Shown here piece by piece: positions 10,842 through 22,744 of a stretch of 64,000 nucleotides of DNA. The notes under the pieces are model-generated. The model saw nothing but the letters and a program-made list of their open reading frames with translations, was not told the origin of the DNA and made no database searches. Both the position numbers and the translations under genes were made by a program. The first letter of the stretch is position 1, and every line of letters begins with the position of its first letter. This DNA comes from Cristatella mucedo (lineage: Eukaryota > Bryozoa > Phylactolaemata > Cristatellidae), in assembly GCA_009760855.2 (NCBI GenBank), contig WPIO01000069.1:305001-369000 (forward strand), written 5' to 3'.

Positions 10842-11911
10842 GCAGCCTTCCACACCCGGAGAAAGACCCTTTTTGCTGCAGTGACAGCAGCTCACAGCCA
10901 CCAGTGAACTTGCACAGCCTCACAGTCAGGCTGTGCGAGAGCGGCTTGTAAAGAGTTCGCAAGAGCATGATGGGACAAAAGTTACCGGCATGCTTGGGTC
11001 GCCCTTCTTGTATATGAGGACCGTGAAACTGGTTTTCCATTGAAAGGAAGGAGAAGGAAAGTGAAAGGAGCGTCTCCAAAGTGGTGGCAGCTGTTCAGGA
11101 TGCACACAATGAGCTTGTACCCCAGGTCGACAGCGTGTAAGTGGCGATATTTTAGAAGGTTAGCTCACGGGACGTGTTTCGGGCTCTGCGAAGGCGGGTG
11201 GCGGCGTCCTCCTCCGATAGCGGAGACATCCGGCTGGATTGCTGAGCCGGGTGAGAAGGGCGGGCGAGGGCGAGTAACGTCTGCAGACGGTTCTTGTCGA
11301 ATGGCCGGGCCTGCGACTCGGTTTCCCGGCACGAGCGGCAGGCTGCTAGGTCACCAATGAAGTTCGTGGTGCTGGCGGCAGGATCTCGCCGACGGCCTTC
11401 GTGCTGTTGGATGCATACAGGCGTTTCAGATGCGAAAAATACCTCGCGTCCATTGCTGCGGACAGCCGGATGCAGATCCATGCGGTTGAGGCTACTGAGG
11501 CTCAGAACGAGTGCCGAGATGCATTCGCTCAAGGGCCTTGACCGTGCATCGGGCAAACGATAGCCAGTCCTTGCGTAGGAGAAGGACAGAGGCCAACATG
11601 CCGTGCCAATCGTTCGCCCGAACATTGGCCTAAACACGGGGCAGCCATAGCTCGACGAACTCTCGAGGCGAACGTAGAGCGTCTGGAGGAGTAGGCGACA
11701 GCTGTCCCGTAGGCCAAGTACGGTACAGATACCGGTGAGGTAGAGAGAGTCAGCAACGGGGCATGGCGAGGGGTCTTAGATGAAATGGCACGTGGAGAAA
11801 TGCGAAAGGGTTTCGTCAACGATAGTGGAGGGAGGTCGGGGGGGGGGGGGGGCATGTTCCGAGTCAAGCTAGATTCAAGGGAAGGTGGAAGTTCCTCTAC
11901 CGACGAGGTGC

Positions 11912-11913
<2 letters not shown>
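10842..11913. other. No confident gene
   Basis: Both strands have long open frames in 11150-11860, including minus 11152-11637, but none has a recognised domain and they overlap each other. A poly-G run lies near 11840-11852. I cannot tell whether a decayed gene or element lies here. Confidence 0.5.
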
Positions 11914-11962
<49 letters not shown>

Positions 11963-11978
11963 CATCATATATATATAT

Positions 11979-12067
<89 letters not shown>
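11914..12067. repeat. (TA)n microsatellite
   Basis: About 150 bp of almost pure TA with a short AACATCA interruption near 11961. It is self-complementary and likely to be unstable. From 12068 to 12616 there is AT-rich sequence with nothing recognisable. Confidence 0.97.
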
Positions 12068-12068
<1 letters not shown>

Positions 12069-12616
12069 CATATATCCTAGGTTACCGGCACTCTTTATCT
12101 GAAATTTGGGGTCGGATAATGAAGGGCTGGCTTATATGTGAAAGGTTACTTTTTGCTTTACGATTGTCCTAAACAAAGTACATGCTGTGAATGCATTTTC
12201 GGTTTTAGAATGCATTTTACATACATTTGAGATATTGAAAATGCAATGAACGGAACGGAAGATGACTCACTCTATTGAGAGAGTGACAACTACATCGATG
12301 ATGATGGATGGCGGTTTTACCAAATTTCAAGCCTCTGATACCAACGAGGAAGAGGAGAGGGTTTTGTAAACATTGATGATGCAGAGGATAGCAATAGTAA
12401 CACAAACGATTATTACGAGTCTTGACATTGCTCAATTCATTCAGTTATTGAATACAAATCTGTTGCCCAAAAACTCCGTTCTAAAAGTTGGAGGACGGCA
12501 TACACAGCGTGAGAGTTTATGCACAGTAAAAAGAGGCACGAATGTACATTTAAATAGTAAATAAGTAGATAGTAAATAGTAAATATATTTAAATTTAAAT
12601 AGCACTTAACCTGTTA

Positions 12617-12700
12617 ATATATATATCTCTCTCTCTATAAATATATATATGTGTGTGTGTGTGTGTGTGCGTGCGTGTGTGTGTGTGTGTGTGTGTGTGT
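12617..12700. repeat. (TA)n-(GT)n microsatellite at the 5' edge of LINE-B
   Basis: Short TA and TC runs are followed by a GT tract. The LINE-B coding remnant begins immediately after it, so the GT tract may mark the 5'-truncation junction. Confidence 0.9.
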
Positions 12701-12702
12701 CT

Positions 12703-14332
12703 GATTTTTAATGCTTCTTTGGGAAGAGGGGTCGTCCCCAAGTTCTTCAAATCGGCAATCGTTAGACCTATTCTGAAAAAGCCTGGATTAGACACAGAGG
12801 TCCTAGCAAACTATCGCCCAGTTTTTCTTCTTCCGTTCTTATCAAATATTCTTGAAAAAATTGTTGCTAAGCAGCTGGATGAACGTATTGAAAATTCTGT
12901 AATGTCAGAAACATCTCAATCAGGATTCAAGAGACAGCACTCTACTGAAACTGCTCTCCTCCGTGTAAACAATGACATTCTACGTGGCAACGACGACGGG
13001 AATGTCACTGCCCTAGCTCTGCTAGATCTGTCTGCTGCCTTCAACACCATTGATCACGACGTTCAGTCTGAACGATTGAGAACAACGATCGGTCTGGCAG
13101 ACGAAGCTCTGGCGTGGTTTAAATCATACTTGTCTGATCGTGTTCAATCCGTGTCGTGTGGGGGTCAGGTCTCAGGCACGAGAATTGTCGCCTGTGAGTC
13201 CCTCAAGGATCTGTACTCGGTCCCTTGCTGTTCTCCATTTATACACAACCTCTGGGAAAAGTGAGTAAAGCCCGTGGAATAGGATATCACTTCTATGCTG
13301 ACGATACTCAGTTGTATTTTTCATTCAAACCATCGGAATCTGCTGCGGCAACTGAGAAACTGAATGCTTGCCTTGCCGATATTCGATCCTGGATGTCGGA
13401 AAACTTCCTGAAATTAAATGACGATAAAACCGAACTGCTGCTCATAGGACACCCTAAGCATGTGTCTGGATTAAAAGACTTTGCTATGCTAATAGGTTAT
13501 GCTATCGTGCGACCATTACCACGTGCTCAAAATTTAGGTGTCGTGTTCGACAGCTGCCTCAATTTCAAAAGCTTCATTCAAAAGACTGCTTCTACAGCTA
13601 GCCATCACATCCTATCCCTATCCAGGATTAGTAGCTTTCTCCCACAGTGGCTTGTAAAAAATATAACTAGCTCCGTAGTTCTGTCTCGGTTTGATTATTG
13701 TATTCCCCTTTTGGCTGAGCTGCCAAAGAAAGTTATTATGCCACTGCAGCAGACTATGAATATGGCTGCAAGGCTGGTCTTCAAGTCCTACCGGTTTGAG
13801 CACGTGTCTCCTTTGCTGAAAGAGCTAGGATGGTTGCCGGTTGAGCAAAGGATACAAAACAAAGTTCTAAACCTTACCCATAAGGCCCGCCACGGCTTGG
13901 CTCCTTCGTACCTAGCTGAACTGCTGCATCAGTTTCAGCCTGTTCGAGCCCTCAGGTCCTGTGTGGACAATAAATTAGCTCTCTCATTCCTCCACTTAAA
14001 GACAGTTGGCGACAGAAGCTTTAGCTCTGCAGTTCTATACTGTGGAACTCGCTTCCAAAATTCTTACGCAACGACAAATGCTCTCCTGATGCCGACTATG
14101 GTCAATTCTTTCCAGCGGTCCCAAGCTGCTATTTTTAAGCTAATCACTAGCTCAAATGCTCTCCTAACTCTGCTATAATTTCCACTTTCTCTTTGTCGCG
14201 TGAGACGAAGTCTGTTGGCTACCGAATGGGTACCGACAGCCGCTTAGGCTGTGAGTGGGCTATACAAAACTCTCCTGCGTAACACCCACATGGTCTTTAT
14301 GAATTTGTGGAGTTACAGACGGAGATACATCT
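12703..14332 (+). mobile_element. LINE-B (CR1/L2-type non-LTR retrotransposon) with reverse transcriptase domain, 5'-truncated
   Basis: This copy encodes most of a non-LTR reverse transcriptase. Early RT blocks include [15 protein letters not shown] and A-N-Y-R-P-V; the palm block [13 protein letters not shown] follows at about 13021-13057; the catalytic F-Y-A-D-D is intact (Y-A-D-D at 13294-13305); and [12 protein letters not shown] lies after it. The thumb and C-terminal region runs to the stop at 14178. A frameshift near 13180-13200 separates the two long frames, just before the Q-G-S-V-L-G-P motif. The 3' UTR ends with a GTTACAGACGGAGATACAT block. That block recurs at 51781 and 51931, and inverted near 26262, defining the family. 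The endonuclease domain is missing. Confidence 0.88.
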
Positions 14333-14435
14333 TTATATATACGTTCGTATATATTTGTATATATACTGCGTATATAATTGGTTTATTAGATGCGCGCCGG
14401 AAAATTTTAAGCTGCTTTACGACGATCATTTAAGG

Positions 14436-14622
14436 CAGTGGTTCTCAACCTTTCTAATGCCGCGACCCTTTAATACAGTATCGCATGTGGCGGCGACCCC
14501 GAAGCATACAATTATTCCGTGCAAAATGCGGAAAGGTGTGTTTACCGATGGTCTTAGGCGACCATTGTGAAAGGGTCGTTCGACCCCCACAGGGATCAAG
14601 ACAAACAGGTTGAGAACCGCTG
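14436..14622 (+). mobile_element. SPIN-like hAT non-autonomous element, copy 2
   Basis: This is a 187-bp element with terminal inverted repeats CAGTGGTTCTCAACCT (left) and CAGCGGTTCTCAACCTG (complement of the right end). Internal blocks AATGCCGCGACCCTTTAATA and GATGGTCTTAGGCGACC, then AAAGGGTCGTTCGACCCCCA, follow the layout known for SPIN hAT elements. The 8-bp target duplication is ATTTAAGG (14428-14435) and ATTCAAGG (14623-14630), with one mismatch. It is the same length as copy 1 but in the opposite orientation. Confidence 0.88.
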
Positions 14623-14630
14623 ATTCAAGG

Positions 14631-16029
14631 GGTTCTTTTTTTCAAGTAAAAAGAGTACACTTATCTCAAATATTTATTATAATTTGATCCTTCAGAGCTT
14701 CTTATAGTATAGGTGTAATAATTTGTACCTGCCGCCGCCGAATTCGTAGACGCAGCGGAGCTCAGTTAGTGGTAGAATACAATGAGAAGAATGCATGCCA
14801 GCAATAAAGCTGCTAGTGTGGTGCATGCTGACCAACCGATGATTGTAGCAGAGCTAAGGTGCTCTCCCTATAATCTCAAGGACTACCAGGCGCTGCCGAC
14901 TGACAAGTAAACGTCGGCAGGTCATGTTGACAGAGGAGAATAAAAATATGTCTGCAGGTTGTCAAAATTTTTTGACGATTTTATTACACAAACTGATGAG
15001 CAGGTCACCGCTCCTACAATAATTAGACGGCAATCCATTTACGCCTCATAAAAGGCAGCCCTATAGGCGAATGCACAAATTTCAGCTGCAAAGTCTTACA
15101 GACTTTTAAAGTCTCGGAACACGTGATGCTAGGTTTCTGTAATGTCACAGCGTGGTGAATTTCGGCTGCGGCTGGTACTTAAAGAATGACGTCGCGTGTC
15201 ACACGGGAGCCAAAGTAACGTTCGTTCATCAGTGCTAGCTGAGTCCATGCAATCAAGTCCAGCCATCGCAGCAGCCGCCGCAGCAGCAGCCGAGTCGGCC
15301 GGTTCTGCAAGCAATGAACAACGATGCTGGTGGCAGCTAGCACATCTGCTAACAACTCCAAAATAGCTTCGCCTACGGTTCGTTTTTTCCCCTTCACCGG
15401 GCTTCACTCACGCTGGTAGGAAGGGGGAGGGTGAGCTCGCAGCATGCTGCCACCGCTACCTACATGTGCCTGGCTCAGCATACAGTGGTGCTTTCTTAGC
15501 CCTTCGGTTCGCGCAGATTGCTACCAGAACCGTAGAAGACTTTAAACGATGGCTCTTTCTCTTTGGCAACCTGCAAAAGTGGTGTCACTGACCTGAGTGC
15601 ATGGCATTCAAGAGAAGCGGCAAGCTGCAATACTGGGTATACGTACACGTCCACATCAATGCATTGCAGCAGTGCAGGATCGTATGTAGACGCGTGGGCA
15701 AAATGCTGACTAGAATGAAAGAAAATATCGACTCAAGTGTACAAAATACCGATTCGAATAGACATTAATACTTTCTATCCATCGAGCAGACTAGATCGAA
15801 CAGAATGCTAACTGAAGAGCGAAACTGCCTTTATGCTCGGCTGTGTATGCAGACGTACATTATGCATAAACAGTAGCTCATAGGTAGGCGATATACCGGA
15901 GAAATGCCATTCATGAACTCATGGCCGAAGCAGCTTTCAGTGGGATCTGACCAACCAGTCAACAATTTGCTCTGAACCGGTCGGCGGCTCGAGCTCTTTC
16001 TTCGCTGCACCCGGGCGAGGCCCACTCGC

Positions 16030-16032
<3 letters not shown>
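14631..16032. other. No confident gene
   Basis: Mixed sequence. A minus-strand frame at 15179-15397 is open and Leu/Arg-rich (it includes LELLADVLAATSIVVHCLQ) but overlaps a GCAGCC-rich tract near 15265-15300 and matches no family I know. Nothing else stands out. Confidence 0.45.
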
Positions 16033-16445
<413 letters not shown>

Positions 16446-16567
16446 TGCCCATCTCATCGTCAAACACATTCTAGGGTTTCATTTTCACGTACTTGATACG
16501 CAGGTGTACGTACCTGTGATGTGTACCTGTGCTTTAATCCATCACTGCCTTCTAAATTAAAATAAAT

Positions 16568-16743
16568 ACTAGCTGATTAAACAGCCTCTTTTGTATACCA
16601 ACAGAAGAGCCTTTAAGGCTACCAACACTGCTTGCAGTGGTTATAAAGGTAAAGGATCGCCGCCGCAGGATTAGAACCCATGACTTCGGGACCGAGGTCG
16701 TAAAAAGCAAACAGCGTACCTAATGGGCCATCAGCTAGCCGTC
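16568..16743 (-). mobile_element. SINE-B (tRNA-derived), copy 1
   Basis: The reverse complement shows an RNA polymerase III promoter-like head: a box-A-like TGGCCCATTAGGTACGC and a box-B-like GGGTTCTAATCC. A unique body ending GGCTGTTTAATCAGCTAGT follows. The family recurs at 17069, 22745, 23333 and 36538. Confidence 0.7.
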
Positions 16744-17068
16744 AAATTCACTGAACATGCATGCACTGAACAGCTTTTTTCAAAGCATGATTTGAGCAGT
16801 GAAAATGATTACGTTATTTAAGTACTGGCTCAGCCGCCTCTACAGTTGTCAGAATTGAAAGAACCCAGACACAGTGACAGTCAAACGAACTGATAAATAG
16901 TGCCATGTGATTAAATATTCAAAAGTAATAATAATCATATGAAATCTGCATAGCACTCCAAGAAAACTAAATCTCTCTCTAGGTACTTAACGTATGCTGC
17001 AGAGGAACATCGCCAGTTGGTTAATGATAACACACCCAGTGTAAACAAGCATAAGCACAGACAGGTAA

Positions 17069-17233
17069 GCCGTGACGGCACATTAGGCAAGGTGGTTGCT
17101 TATCACGACCTCGGGACCGAGGTTGTGGTTTCAAATCCTGCTGTGGGCGATTCTTCATTGCTGCTGCAAGCAGTGGTGAATGCCGTAAAGGCTCTTCAGC
17201 AGCTACACAAAAGATGCTGTTAAACTAAGTAGT
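17069..17233 (+). mobile_element. SINE-B (tRNA-derived), copy 2
   Basis: The plus-strand copy begins GCCGTGACGGCACATTAGGC (box A region), has GTGGTTTCAAATCC (box B region) and ends ...GATGCTGTTAAACTAAGTAG. The open frame over it is incidental. It lies between the last UFD1 exon found and the window's lower part, so it may sit in the UFD1 3' intron or UTR. Confidence 0.7.
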
Positions 17234-17674
17234 CTTTCTTATTTTCTTATAGGACCATTCGTACGGGAACCTGCAAAGGCAATGGTGAGCTTGTGCATTA
17301 TTAGCACCTTCTCAAATATCATTTTAAATCAGAGGATGTGGTAATGTCAGTCTGGAGTAAGTTTAATTCTCTTGAAAGCATGCTAACTGAAGTCACGGTA
17401 TCCAAAGGAATACATTCAGGGAAAACAACGAGCACTTTCACATTGTAATGACCAAATGCAGAAAATTCGCTGAATCGCTGCTTTGATTTGGAGAGCGATC
17501 GATCCAGGGACGTTCTGCTGTCAACAGCAGGAGAAAAGCTGCAGTTAAGCCGAAACGAACGTAGGGGAGATACAGAGAGAACACAAAGCACAAGACGAGG
17601 AGGCTCCGTGACGCCATGCGACACACTGTGACCAACACACTGTAGCGGTTCAGGGCAACAGAGGAGAAACTTAC

Positions 17675-17750
17675 CTCACTGCTCGCTTTAGCCTTCTGCG
17701 TTCGAATGTGCGTTATCGTTCCTACTTTGTAGTCGTAACTCGGTATACCG
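17675..17750 (-). CDS. UFD1: UFD1 exon (C-terminal region), p97/VCP cofactor
   Basis: Minus-strand exon of 76 nt between acceptor TTTCTTTCAG (complement of 17751-17760) and donor GTAAGTTTC (complement of 17666-17674). It starts with the last base of a split Arg codon and codes GIPSYDYKVGTITHIRTQKA and KASSE, ending in phase 0. This is the conserved R-G-I-P-x-Y-x-(F/Y)-K-(L/V)-G-x-I-T-x-I-R block of UFD1, just upstream of the C-terminal tail. UFD1 pairs with NPL4 to recruit ubiquitylated substrates to the p97/VCP AAA ATPase in ER-associated degradation. The final exon was not found: a candidate frame near 17440-17520 lacks the expected tail motif. Confidence 0.88.
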
Positions 17751-18040
17751 CTGAAAGAAAGATGGCACGTTAAGTTTCGGGCGTGGCGAGGCCGAAGCCC
17801 GCTTCAATTCGAAATTACAAGCAGCCGACGCGGGCGACACCTCTAAGTTAGGCTGCCGCTACTGCTGGCAATCCGACCAGAAGACCGAGGAGCAAGGTGG
17901 AGCAGGTCGCGGAGGCCACGCTTCGCTTCATGGTCGCCTCGGCCATCGACGCAGAGAGCGGGCGAGGACAGCGAGTGCAGAAAAAGCGGGTTCAAAGAGC
18001 AGCCGGGGTCCGGAAGTAGCTAAAACCTTGCGCCAGGTAC

Positions 18041-18129
18041 CGTTTCTGCTGACTGTAATCGTGGGCTACCGCAACGGCATCCGTGTTCTTCGCTTTCCCA
18101 TCCAGTCTGTTTCCCTTGCAGCCAAAAGC
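18041..18129 (-). CDS. UFD1: UFD1 exon
   Basis: Minus-strand exon of 89 nt after acceptor CGTTGAACAG (complement of 18130-18139) and before a weak donor GTACCTGG. It codes AFGCKGNRLDGKAKNTDAVA and continues to QQK, ending with two bases of an Arg codon that the next exon (17675-17750) completes. The A-F-x-G-x-G-x-R-L-D-G-K block, here with a Cys/Lys variant, is the conserved UFD1 linker that precedes the R-G-I-P motif. Phases on both sides agree with the neighbouring exons. Confidence 0.85.
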
Positions 18130-18282
18130 CTGTTCAACGAAAGTCAAAGGGGCTCGCTGTAAGCCGCAGGGCCGCTGGAACAGAGTGAGCGAAACTCAAG
18201 CCAGCTAAAGCAATAGCCCGACGTGCGTGCGTCAAGCAATTGGAAGCTCGCCTTCCACCACTATCTCTAGCAGCCGACTTAC

Positions 18283-18330
18283 TCTGAAGCTGCTGCTGTC
18301 GCCGCTGTCAATCTCGTCCAGGTCGTTGAC
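18283..18330 (-). CDS. UFD1: UFD1 exon, short acidic/serine-rich
   Basis: A 48-nt exon with a good acceptor CTGCTGCTGCAG and donor GTAAGTCGG codes V-N-D-L-D-E-I-D-S-G-D-S-S-S-F-R in phase 0/0. Its phases fit between the exons at 22367-22639 and 18041-18129. Joining restores Val after the conserved ...ECDMN and Phe-Arg before Ala-Phe, as in UFD1. The acidic sequence does not resemble the usual segment here, which in most animals carries an A-P-L-G-Y block. Either an exon is missing from my scan or this lineage has replaced that segment. Confidence 0.72.
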
Positions 18331-18457
18331 CTGCAGCAGCAGGCAAAGGGTAATCACACAAGGGAAGACAAGCGTGGGAGCACGACTGTAGCCACAGAAG
18401 CGACAGAATTCGCTGCACGTGATCTGGCAGGCGTTCGCGTGCCAGACAGGTGCAACT

Positions 18458-18465
18458 CTCTCTCT

Positions 18466-18546
<81 letters not shown>
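18458..18546. repeat. (TC)n microsatellite in UFD1 intron
   Basis: Nearly pure TC repeat within the long UFD1 intron between 18331 and 22366. Confidence 0.95.
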
Positions 18547-19223
18547 GTCGACTGCCTCTAGTCGTACCTCTTGCTCCTTTTCTTCTTCTCTCTTCGCCAT
18601 TGATTCCTGGTACCCTTCCGGGGCCTCAAATTCGACCTGCCAAAACGGGCAGCCCGGTAAGGTACGACAGATGCCGCGGCTGCACGAACGGCTTCAGTGG
18701 TGACGGAGGGCAGCGGCATGCAGCTGGTACTCTGCCCGAGCTACTTGGGTCACGGCGACACGCGCTGCTCGCAAGGGCTGTCTCGAGCCGTTTGCAAGCT
18801 AAATCCAGCTCGAATAGCTTCCGACAAGACGGATAAAGTAATGATGCCACATGCTCCAAATTGATAGAGGAAACAGTATTGAGTCAAACCATGCATGCGA
18901 TATGGGCAAGATTGTAATTGTAGTTTTTGCAGCCAACGTAAAAGCATCGGCTGAAGGTCAATTCGTCGGGCAAGTGGAATTCTTTAATGGTTCGCTTATG
19001 CATTACGCAATTTGAAGAACTCGTTGAGCTGCTTTCGGCTTCTCACTCCTGCTTTAAACTCGCTAACAATGCAAAATTATTGGCATCTCGAGTAACGTAA
19101 ATAACAATATCCTCGTACGACAACGGTTCATTGATGACTGAATTCGTCACCCAGTAACCTGCCAGTAGCCGAATAATTCAGAAAGAAGCAAGCATTGCGG
19201 TTTGCCGAGTAGCAGACAATGGA

Positions 19224-19590
19224 TTGGTTTAACCTGGATTTCTGGAACTCCCTCCCAACTTTCGTCATAACATCCCCTGACCTGACCACATTCAAAAGGA
19301 ACTTAAAAAACACCTATTTAGGACAGCATTTAGTGGGTCCCTGTGATTTGTCTTTTGTGTGCTTATGCGTGCTGACACTGTGCATGCTGCCACTAACCAC
19401 ATTTGCATGCTGACCCTGTGCATGTCACCCCTAATCATATTATTCATTTTTTTGTTTTTCAAGCATAATTTTACTTACCATTCGATTGCATTTCCCTTTG
19501 CAGCAAATGTAAAGCGCCTAGAGAGAGAGACTAAGTTCTCTGGGGGCGCTTTATCAAGTGAATTATTATTATTATTATTATTATTATTAA
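19224..19590 (+). mobile_element. LINE-A 3' end in UFD1 intron
   Basis: It contains the last about 45 codons (from W-N-S-L-P-T-F-V-I-T-S-P-D-L), the full 3' UTR with the GGTCCCTGTGATT and TCACCCCTAATCAT motifs, the family tail, and (ATT)n. It is antisense to UFD1. Confidence 0.88.
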
Positions 19591-19909
19591 CCTAAAAGAA
19601 CCATCCGAATCACGGTTGCTATGATCTGCCTTCAATCGCAAGCAATGGTTCACACTCTAAAGATGTACCCCAACAGCCCAGCGAGGTACAAGCAGATATG
19701 TGAGTATCCACTCAAACACACCTGCTCAGTTCAAGTTGGACTTATCTTTTCGTCTCCGTACGTCCTGTGTCTCATTTCTCTCGAAGGATAGTCTCCGCTT
19801 GAGCTACTTAAGCTTCACTTTGAAACTTGTGCCGTCGTTATTCACTTGGGCCCCAATATCGGTTGGTCATTCTTAGGTTCATCTATTTCGTTAATTCAAT
19901 ACTAATGTG

Positions 19910-20445
19910 AACAATAATAATAAATGTGAATAGCACCCACAGAGAATACAGTCTCTTTCTAGGCACTTTGCATATGCAGTAAAGGAAGCATTATCTAATG
20001 GTTGATATTAGCACACCTAATGTCAACAAGCACGTGTTAAGAGGTAATATGCACAGGGTAAGTCTGCAAATACGGTTAGTGGCAGCAGGCACAGTATCAG
20101 TACATATAATCACTCAAAGGACGATTTATATGGACGTACTAAATGCTGTAATAAATAGATTCGTTTTAGCTCCTGTTTAAATATTGTCTACTCAGATGAT
20201 GCCTTGACGCCAGTAGGTAGCTGACTGGGAGCCAGTGCAGGTAGGTAAGAAATGATATGATGTTGCAACTGCGACGCTTATGACAGACAAGGGTAGCTAC
20301 AGAGTTTTGCAAAAACTGTAAGTGACTGATTGCACATCCCGGCAGACCAGCAAGCAGCGAGTGGCAGAAGCTGAGACAGATTGTCGCAAATGCAAGGACC
20401 AATTTAGATGTGGTATCCCTGTCTACGCCCGAATTTTAACAACTT
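19910..20445 (-). mobile_element. LINE-A 3' end, divergent, in UFD1 intron
   Basis: Reverse-complement copy: the TTATTATT tail, tail block with substitutions, 3' UTR, then decayed coding blocks (N-S-V-A-T-L-V-C-H-K-R-R-S-C near 20270-20310). More diverged than neighbouring copies. Between the two LINE copies, 19591-19909 shows nothing recognisable. Confidence 0.75.
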
Positions 20446-21840
20446 TTGTGAATTCCTCAGCTGAAGGCATTCTTGCCTTTGCATTCGTCGGCCTAATCTC
20501 CGGTTTGTGTTCGTGTTCGATTAGGATCTTCTGCCTTTAGGTTATCTATGGACGTAAATATTTGGTCTAACTGTCGGATTAACGCCAACGCTCTACGACA
20601 TGACTTCCACCCCGATTTTCATGGGTAGACTTTTGACCCCCTCCCCCAGTTACTCAAGGAGATAAAAGTGGAGTCAAAACCAACAGAAACAAAACGCCTG
20701 TGTTCACTGCTACTTTGATACTGGGAGGCAGCTGCTCCGTTGCAGACTCAGAGGCAGCTTACCCCTGGCTACGCCACCACTTAAGCATTCCTTATCGAAA
20801 ATGTGCAGTAAGAAGCGCTTCGACGACGCGGTAGAGGATTAAAAGGAGAAACAGAAATTAGTCAACACTTGTGAGGGCTACAAGAGCCTCAAGAAGTATT
20901 CGATGGATGTGGGATACAAACGGTGGCATATCGGAGGCAAATAAATGCTTTACATCATAACAATCTTTGCAAAGACAGATCCGTCTCAGAATCGAGCGTT
21001 CCAAAGCGTTTCAGTGCACTGCCGTTCATACACTGGCATAGGAAGGTACGGTCAGAAATAGAGGCTTCCACCATTATGCGAGTGATTCGTTCTTGATGGA
21101 TTTTCTGCCGGCAGCATGGAGCCGGAAAGTAACGACACCTTTGTCTTAACTGGTTATTGCTGAGCTGTAAAGCACTTAAGCCATGTCGCGGCCACTCCCC
21201 GATATGCCATAGTGGGATGGCAATATCAACACATTCGTTAGACTTGAATTGAGTTTAGCAGCATTACACTCTCTTAGTCCTCGTTGCTTTTTGAAGTTAC
21301 AGCACGAGATACATCAGCAAAACTCGTCCGGTCATCTGGTCTACCATCAAAACTGAAGCAGTCGCTTTGCATCAATTCTGTCAAAGCTTCACCAGATCCC
21401 CCATCAAGCAACGAGTGAACTCTCAAGATCATCCTCTATGTGGACTTCCAGGACGGTAGAAGTCGCATTAATTAGGTCTCTTCTCGTACTTCGAATTTGT
21501 CAATGGCACAATATTCAGTTACGCGTTTTAGAGCGTCTCTTATCAACCTGCTCGACGGCAGCGGGTGAGCGGATACCTCAACTGGTCACCCTTTTACTCG
21601 CATTCACCTGAACACACTGGAGGCTTGGGGTGCGGACAGGCAGTTATGAGCACTCTACAGCATGTCGATGGGTAAAATAGGTCTGGCCGGTGTATTATAG
21701 AGAAGCAGTTGAGGAGGGCCACGAGGGGAGGGAGGAGTCCAAACGACTTATTGTTTGCTACCTGCAGACGCCAACAGAGCGCATAATGCAGCCTTTTTCG
21801 GACTAGGTGCTGGGCAGGACTGACAAAGCCAGTAATCTAA

Positions 21841-21841
<1 letters not shown>
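20446..21841. other. UFD1 intron sequence, nothing recognised
   Basis: About 1.4 kb of unique-looking sequence on a gene intron, with no convincing exon on either strand and no repeat I can place. Confidence 0.5.

Positions 21842-21889
<48 letters not shown>
21842..21889. repeat. (TC)n microsatellite in UFD1 intron
   Basis: Pure TC repeat. The sequence 21890-22366 is intronic, with a short C run near 22296-22305. Confidence 0.95.
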
Positions 21890-21891
<2 letters not shown>

Positions 21892-22366
21892 GAGCCTCGA
21901 TCCACGGAACTCTTAGTCAATACGGAGCCTAAGCAGCGTTAACCACCTAATTAGCCATTGTATGAGCCGGGCAGTTCGACAGAGCTCGAGATCTCTACGA
22001 TTAGCCCTACAGAGTAAAGTCTGGCAATGCAAAAAAGGTGAGCGTAGCGTATTTTCTGGGGCTTCATCTGCGCAAGTAGTTTTACCGATCCAAGGCATTT
22101 TTCTTCGGCAGAAGCCTGCCCACGAATGCTCTCCATCTTGGGCTACGCTTGCCGTAGAACGCCCAAGATCGCCCGGCAGTGAAATGTCGGCAATCGTGCG
22201 GAACACGCAACCGGCTCGCTCAGCACTGCCGTCTCCTGGCTAGCCTCTCCGCCGGGCTCGCTCAGGACAGCACCAGGCGGACGCCTACCCTGTCCCCCCC
22301 CCCCCGGCGGCTGAGCGTGATGACAAGGTGGACCACAATGAGAGTGTTAGCGCGAAGGGCCCTTAC

Positions 22367-22639
22367 GTTCATGTCACACTCGATGATGGTGACGGCCGAT
22401 TTGGGCTTGGTATAGAGCACGCTCAATTCGTAAAGCTTGTCATTGTAGAAGATGCCAATGGTGTCGCCTTGAGTCAGACAGGCAAAGTGCCTCAATGCCT
22501 GCTCTAGGACAGCTTTAGGGTCTGTGATGTCCATGAAATCGGTGGACTTCGGCTGAAATTTCGCAAACGAGGCAACAGGAAGCGAGACGATTTCCAGTTG
22601 TATAAGAGCACCCTCTTCCAGATCCATGTTTCGCTTCAT
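22367..22639 (-). CDS. UFD1: UFD1 exon (core UT3 domain), p97/VCP cofactor
   Basis: Minus-strand exon of 273 nt (91 codons, phase 0/0) between acceptor TACGTTTTTTAG (complement of 22640-22651) and donor GTAAGGGCCC. It begins [10 protein letters not shown] and contains [40 protein letters not shown] and ends [11 protein letters not shown]. These are hallmark conserved blocks of the UFD1 double-psi/UT3 domain, which binds polyubiquitin and p97. The initial Met is internal (it follows ...YLPHW of the preceding exon), so this is not the protein start. No stops or frameshifts; the gene looks functional. Confidence 0.95.
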
Positions 22640-22744
22640 CTAAAAAACGTATCCTATGCTTGAGAACAGAAAAGATTCAAGAGCATAACTCGATAAAATA
22701 GCTAAGGCATAGAATTATACAAATTGGGTGAGCAGTTGATTATG

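Noticed and set aside
11529-12102. Ile/Tyr-repeat frames on both strands
   Set aside because: They are translations of the (TA)n tract at 11914-12067.
12653-14178. Active LINE-B
   Set aside because: The RT frame is broken near 13180-13200, the endonuclease domain is missing and the copy is 5'-truncated at a GT microsatellite.
17319-17624. Last UFD1 exon
   Set aside because: A possible acceptor precedes 17517, but the frame required by the upstream exon does not encode the conserved UFD1 C-terminal tail, and other frames need the wrong phase.
22262-22366. Extension of the UFD1 exon past 22367
   Set aside because: The frame stays open, but homology stops at ...ECDMN exactly where a GTAAGG donor begins.
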